Shown here piece by piece: positions 49,954 through 53,182 of a stretch of DNA of 53,182 bases; within the stretch, counting starts at the first letter, position 1; each line of letters starts with the position of its first letter. This stretch comes from Candidatus Segetimicrobium genomatis (GTDB taxonomy: Bacteria; Sysuimicrobiota; Sysuimicrobiia; Sysuimicrobiales; Kaftiobacteriaceae): contig VBAP01000005.1 in assembly GCA_005882335.1 (NCBI GenBank), forward strand, positions 1-53,182. The letters run 5' to 3'. The notes beneath the pieces are model-generated. The model had not been told where the DNA came from. It did not search any database and was given only the letters and a program-made list of their open reading frames with translations. The position numbers were made by a program, and so were the translations under genes.

Positions 49954-50060
49954 TGCACATGCACCTCCGGGTGCGTGTATACCACTGTGCGCTCGCGGCT
50001 AGACAGCCGTCCCCGCCGCGGGCGTTGATCTTCATCTGTCCTGCCTGTGGCCGCGTGAAC

Positions 50061-50732
50061 TTATACTTTGGTCTTCCGCCGCTCCAGCTCACTCTGCAGT
50101 TTCCGCCAGTCGGTGAGGAACCGCTCCTGTCCGAGATCGGTGAGAGGGTGCTTGAACAGCTGCTCAACCACCTTGAACGGGATGGTCGCGATGTGCGCGC
50201 CGGCCAGGGCGGCCTGGGTCACGTGCAGCGGATGCCGGAGGCTGCTGGCCAGCACCTGTGTGGTGAAACCGTATGTCCTGAAGATCTGCACGGCGTCGCG
50301 GACGACCTGCATCCCATCCTGTCCGATGTCGTCCAGCCGGCCCAGGAAGGGGCTGACAAAGTACGCGCCCACTTTGGCCGCCAGCAGCGCCTGGTTGACG
50401 GAGAATGTGAGGGTCACATTGATGCGGATGCCCTCACGCACCAGCGCGGTTCCTGCCACGATGCCGTCCTGTGTGGCGGGGACCTTCACGACGACGTTGG
50501 GAGCCCAGGTCACATACTCTTTGCCCTGCAGGATCATCTCGTCTGCCTTGTCGCTGGTTGTCTCCACGGAGATCGGACCGCTGGTGATGGACGCGATCTC
50601 GCGCACCACGGTGCGATAGTCCATGCCTTCCCGACTCACCAGCGTGGGGTTGGTGGTGATACCGTCCAGGATCCCCCAGCGGTGCACGGTGCGGATTTCC
50701 TCCAGGTTTGCGGTGTCAAGAAAGAATTTCAT
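50061..50732 (-). CDS. fsa: Fructose-6-phosphate aldolase / transaldolase-like protein
   Basis: 223 residues, the short TalC/FSA subfamily. MKFFLDTANLEEIRTVHRWG, GITTNPTLVSREG and WAPNVVVKVPATQDG, with the Schiff-base Lys at position 83, are diagnostic. NVTLTFSVNQALLAAKVGAY, FVSPFLGRLDDIG and VLASSLRHPLHV follow. It carries out aldol or transaldol transfer of dihydroxyacetone units in the pentose phosphate network. Short transaldolase followed by rho is a typical Bacillota order. Confidence 0.94.
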   Translation of the reverse strand: MKFFLDTANLEEIRTVHRWGILDGITTNPTLVSREGMDYRTVVREIASITSGPISVETTSDKADEMILQGKEYVTWAPNVVVKVPATQDGIVAGTALVREGIRINVTLTFSVNQALLAAKVGAYFVSPFLGRLDDIGQDGMQVVRDAVQIFRTYGFTTQVLASSLRHPLHVTQAALAGAHIATIPFKVVEQLFKHPLTDLGQERFLTDWRKLQSELERRKTKV

Positions 50733-50751
50733 CGCAGCATCCCCCTCCAGA

Positions 50752-52008
50752 TCACTTTCCGATGGCCTCGATGTAGGCGACGTCGCCCACGTCGCCGACT
50801 TTTAAGAAGAGAAGCGTATCGCCGGGGTGGAGATCCTTCAGCTCCGCGACGGCGTTGTTACGGTACACCGCATTCGCCCGGGCGACGCGAAACGTACGCT
50901 GGGCCTTATTCAACTCCTCAATGACCATCAGCGTCGGCGTACCCACGCGGATATCCTTCAGCATTCCTTTGGAAAAGTCGTAGCGCCCGAGCTGGTCCAT
51001 CACCTTGTCCAGCGCCCAGGCCACATCCGCCCGCGTCGCCGGCTGGGCGGGCCGGAAGGTACGATCAGGCCAGATGGGCACCAGACCCTTCTCGATGGCC
51101 ACGCCGACCGTGCCACGCGACTGAGCAGGAATCTCTGCCGCGTCAGACACCGCCGGCGGCTGTGCCGGCGACTCCCCCAACCCCATTGCCCTGACGATGA
51201 CCGCCGCCAGATCCAGGCGGCTCACGTCTGCCTTCGGCCGAAAGGTGTTGTCCGGGTAGGCCGGCAGGGCACCTCGGTACAGTGCCAGCGACAGCGTGGT
51301 CGGATCCTGTTTCGTCGTCTGGACGGCGATCAGCTCGTAGCGGCCGGGCGGGACAGGTTCATCGTTCTGATCGAGTTGCTTCCATTGCGTCGCATAGTCA
51401 AACGCCTTCCCCGCCGCCAGCGTGATCGGCACGCTCATCGGCAGGAACGCCCGGCCCAGCGACCACCGGGCCACCTCGACGCCGTCTGTGTTCTTGATCA
51501 CGAAGTCGAAGAACTGAGAGTTGGCGAATTCGAACTTGACGTCGGTCGTACCGGTATTGCTGATGGTGAAACGCAACTCCAGATTGTCCGTGGGTCCGTA
51601 GACCGGCTTGTCCGTCGTGAGCGTGTACACCAGGGCGCCCTTGCGCACCTCAGCCCGCACCGGTGATACCGAACCCAGATTCGTGATGGCGGCCACGGCC
51701 GGTTGCATCTCTTTGGGAATCTCGGCGGTATCCTTGAAGGCAGGAAGGGGCACACCCTGGCCAGACGCGCCGAGGACCCGGGCGAGCAGAACGGCAAACT
51801 CTCCCCGGGGCACCGTCCCCGCGGGCATGAACTTGTCGGTGCCGATCTTGAAGATACCCTTGGCGGCCAGACGTTCAATGGCCCGCTGCGCCGGCAGTCC
51901 CGCGATGTCGGTGAAGATGGCGCCCCAGGCCGGCGCCACGATCATGGCTACCAGCACGAGCGTCCCCCATCCGCGCAGGCGCAGGGTACGGTTCGTTCGT
52001 GTCTTCAT
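50752..52008 (-). CDS. Secreted SLH-domain protein with a central BsuPI domain
   Basis: 418 residues. The signal peptide is RGWGTLVLVAMIVAPAWGAI. One SLH motif follows directly (FTDIAGLPAQRAIERLAAKG, then FMPAGTVPRGEFAVLLARVL). Residues about 110-230 match the intracellular proteinase inhibitor BsuPI fold (VYGPTDNLELRFTISNTGTT, then FDFVIKNTDGVEVARWS and PPGRYEL). Two more SLH motifs follow (YPDNTFRPKADVSRLDLAAV, WPDRTFRPAQPATRADVAWA), then an OB-like end. The protein should anchor to secondary cell-wall polymers. The likely promoter lies in copy 1 of the 62-bp direct repeat. It is an unusual domain combination. Confidence 0.88.
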   Translation of the reverse strand: MKTRTNRTLRLRGWGTLVLVAMIVAPAWGAIFTDIAGLPAQRAIERLAAKGIFKIGTDKFMPAGTVPRGEFAVLLARVLGASGQGVPLPAFKDTAEIPKEMQPAVAAITNLGSVSPVRAEVRKGALVYTLTTDKPVYGPTDNLELRFTISNTGTTDVKFEFANSQFFDFVIKNTDGVEVARWSLGRAFLPMSVPITLAAGKAFDYATQWKQLDQNDEPVPPGRYELIAVQTTKQDPTTLSLALYRGALPAYPDNTFRPKADVSRLDLAAVIVRAMGLGESPAQPPAVSDAAEIPAQSRGTVGVAIEKGLVPIWPDRTFRPAQPATRADVAWALDKVMDQLGRYDFSKGMLKDIRVGTPTLMVIEELNKAQRTFRVARANAVYRNNAVAELKDLHPGDTLLFLKVGDVGDVAYIEAIGK

Positions 52009-52210
52009 CGATCTCCCCTATGGCTCGTTCGCTATTGGGAATGACAGGTGGCTGATCAGGTGACCGCCGGCCGATGGGTCCAGGATATGTGCGTGGCGTC
52101 CAGAGCCGTGCGAGTAAGCCGGGCGGGCTTAGATTCGGAACCTAGACGCCGTCGGGGATTCCCACTGATCGATAGGTTCTCGGGTGATTTCTCTACGGTC
52201 CGAGAAATCC

Positions 52211-52272
52211 CTGCCGGCGTTCTTGCCTGCCACAACCAATTATACCTCATCCGTTGCCTCCCAGGCTCCCCT
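52211..52272 (-). promoter_or_regulatory. Direct repeat copy 1 with TATAAT, upstream of the SLH gene
   Basis: On the minus strand it reads GAGGCAACGGATGAGGTATA, then ATTGG. TATAAT is at 52244-52239, about 230 bases before the SLH gene start. No -35 consensus is visible. After the -10 comes GGCAGGCAAGAACGCCGGCA, a possible small hairpin. Confidence 0.55.
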
Positions 52273-52485
52273 GGAGGCTGTACGGAGGGCATCTTCAGCC
52301 CCTTGAGGCCACATCGATCACAACCTTTGGGGGTGGTGGTGTCCTCGCGCATCAATGCATCCTAGAGGTCCGTGACGCGCGCCCATATTGACCCTATCGA
52401 TATTGCGGAGGGCGGGGTGAGGGCCGCGGAGCGACCTGGAGGCGAGCCGTCGCCGTCGTTAGCGAGCGCCGCGTCGCGCAGGGTC

Positions 52486-52533
52486 GGGCCCTGTACACGG
52501 AGCGTAGTCCAGCGGAGTTGTACAGGGGGGCCC
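52486..52533. terminator. Strong hairpin between argS and the SLH gene
   Basis: GGGCCCTGTACA (52486-52497) and TGTACAGGGGGGCCC (52519-52533) form a stem of about 12 bp with a bulge. It may end argS transcription, although there is no T-run. Confidence 0.45.
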
Positions 52534-52567
52534 GGAGCAGCGAGCGCGAGCGTTACGCCCGGCAGCC

Positions 52568-52630
52568 CTGCAGGCGTTCTTGCCCTGCCACCACCAATTA
52601 TACCTCATCCGTTGCCTCCCAGGCTCCCCT
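52568..52630 (-). promoter_or_regulatory. Direct repeat copy 2 with TATAAT, just after argS
   Basis: Nearly identical to copy 1 (one extra base and a few changes). TATAAT is at 52602-52597. Here the hairpin after the -10 pairs better (GCAGG with CCTGC). It begins five bases after the argS stop codon. Confidence 0.55.
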
Positions 52631-52635
52631 TCGCC

Positions 52636-53182
52636 CTACATCCGCTCCGGGACCCGGACGCCCAACAGGCCCAGCCCGATCCGCATCACCGCGGCGGCCC
52701 CGGCCACCAACTGCAGGCGGCTGCGGCGCAGCGCCTCCGTGTCCGCCTGTAGCACAGGCACGTCGTGATAGAATCCGTGGAAAACCTGCGCCAGTGTAAA
52801 CAGATAATTGGCCACCAGGTGGGGGTGGTAGGCCTGCACCGCCTCCTGCACGACCTCGGGGAATTTGCCCAAGGACATGATGAGCGCCCACTCCGGGGCG
52901 GTGGCGGTGGCCCCGGGATCAAACGGGTCCTCCGGGATGTGGTCACCGGCCTTGCGCAGAATGCCACGGGCGCGCACGTACGTGTACTGTAGATACGGCG
53001 CACTGTCCCCGTCCAGGGCCAGCATTCGCTCCCAATCGAAGACGATATTCTTCACGCGGTTTTGCGACAGGTCCGCATACTTGATGGCGCCGATGCCGAC
53101 GATCCGCGCCACCTTATCCTTTTCCGGCTCTGACAGTTCCGGGTTTTTCTCCTCCACCAGCCGGCGGGCCCGCGTCATCGCT
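52636..53182 (-). CDS. argS: Arginyl-tRNA synthetase, C-terminal part (5' end beyond window)
   Basis: Only the last 182 residues or so are inside the window; the frame is open at the right edge. The catalytic-core end is visible as KYADLSQNRVKNIVFDWERM followed by LALDGDSAPYLQYTYVRARG, typical of ArgRS. The C-terminal DALR anticodon-binding domain follows: EWALIMSLGKFPEVVQEAVQ, YHPHLVANYLFTLAQVFHGF and RLQLVAGAAAVMRIGLGLLG, ending GVRVPERM. It attaches arginine to tRNA(Arg). The gene lies upstream of the SLH/BsuPI gene. Confidence 0.96.
   Translation of the reverse strand, partial: AMTRARRLVEEKNPELSEPEKDKVARIVGIGAIKYADLSQNRVKNIVFDWERMLALDGDSAPYLQYTYVRARGILRKAGDHIPEDPFDPGATATAPEWALIMSLGKFPEVVQEAVQAYHPHLVANYLFTLAQVFHGFYHDVPVLQADTEALRRSRLQLVAGAAAVMRIGLGLLGVRVPERM

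Larger units (their letters stand above)
52009..52635. other. 627-base intergenic region with a duplicated promoter-like segment
   Basis: No supportable gene. It contains direct repeats at 52211-52272 and 52568-52630, and a hairpin GGGCCCTGTACA (52486-52497) with TGTACAGGGGGGCCC (52519-52533). Between 52434 and 52560 is G/C-rich, low-complexity sequence. Confidence 0.8.

Overview
This window is a gene-dense, high-GC bacterial chromosome segment with about 45 protein-coding genes, most on the minus strand. I see no rRNA, tRNA, CRISPR array, transposase or phage gene. Gene content points to a Terrabacteria-type organism. There is a Bacillota-like order at the right end (fsa, rho, rpmE, tdk, prfA, prmC, tsaC, rpiB, upp). 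There are also coenzyme F420 genes, a menaquinone gene, an S-layer-homology protein, UPF0182, a DRG-like GTPase and a membrane pyrophosphatase. A high-GC candidate phylum near Armatimonadota, Sysuimicrobiota or Chloroflexota, or a deep-branching Bacillota, would fit. That placement is inference only.

Layout. 1-11.6 kb: housekeeping and catabolic genes (thioesterase, M20 peptidase, YceI protein, methyltransferase, Nudix hydrolase, OCD-family reductase, leucyl aminopeptidase, UPF0173 hydrolase, aquaporin, DRG-like GTPase, enolase-superfamily enzyme). 11.7-16.1 kb: F420 ligase, F420-dependent NADP reductase and a fused M16 peptidase. 16.1-18.1 kb: AlkZ-related protein overlapping DNA polymerase IV. 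18.2-22.7 kb: peroxiredoxin, nicotinate phosphoribosyltransferase, a hidden minus-strand lysine-rich micro-ORF, GNAT and MenC. 22.7-23.5 kb: gene-poor region with interlocked inverted repeats, a strong promoter, a terminator hairpin and a 49-residue ORF. 23.5-28.5 kb: UPF0182, DUF59, pterin dehydratase, cobyrinate diamide synthase. 28.5-34.0 kb, plus strand: an attenuator-like leader and phosphodiester glycosidase, then a compact four-gene operon of methyltransferase, FAD oxidoreductase, SRPBCC cyclase-like protein and ketosynthase. 34.0-38.6 kb: KimA-like potassium transporter and membrane pyrophosphatase. 38.7-53.2 kb: pth, rplY, dCMP deaminase, a frameshifted upp, and the rpiB-to-rho block, then fsa, an SLH/BsuPI protein and the 3' end of argS.

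The most unusual signal is between genes. Nearly every gene boundary carries a long imperfect hairpin whose arms are degenerate tandem arrays of a 7-, 8- or 9-bp unit. The unit differs from place to place (for example CCAGTAR, GTGAATM, GGGAACNC, GTCTACYAG, CGCAATCTA), while the architecture is constant. Some arrays run into genes and are translated: as C-terminal tails (DinB, RpiB, Tdk, OCD, CobB, methyltransferase) and as an in-frame insertion inside PrmC. A different palindrome is inserted in frame in the F420 reductase. A recurrent core hairpin sits inside one array family in four places.

Coordinates and motifs were read by eye. Family assignments rest on recognised motifs and overall resemblance, not on database searches.
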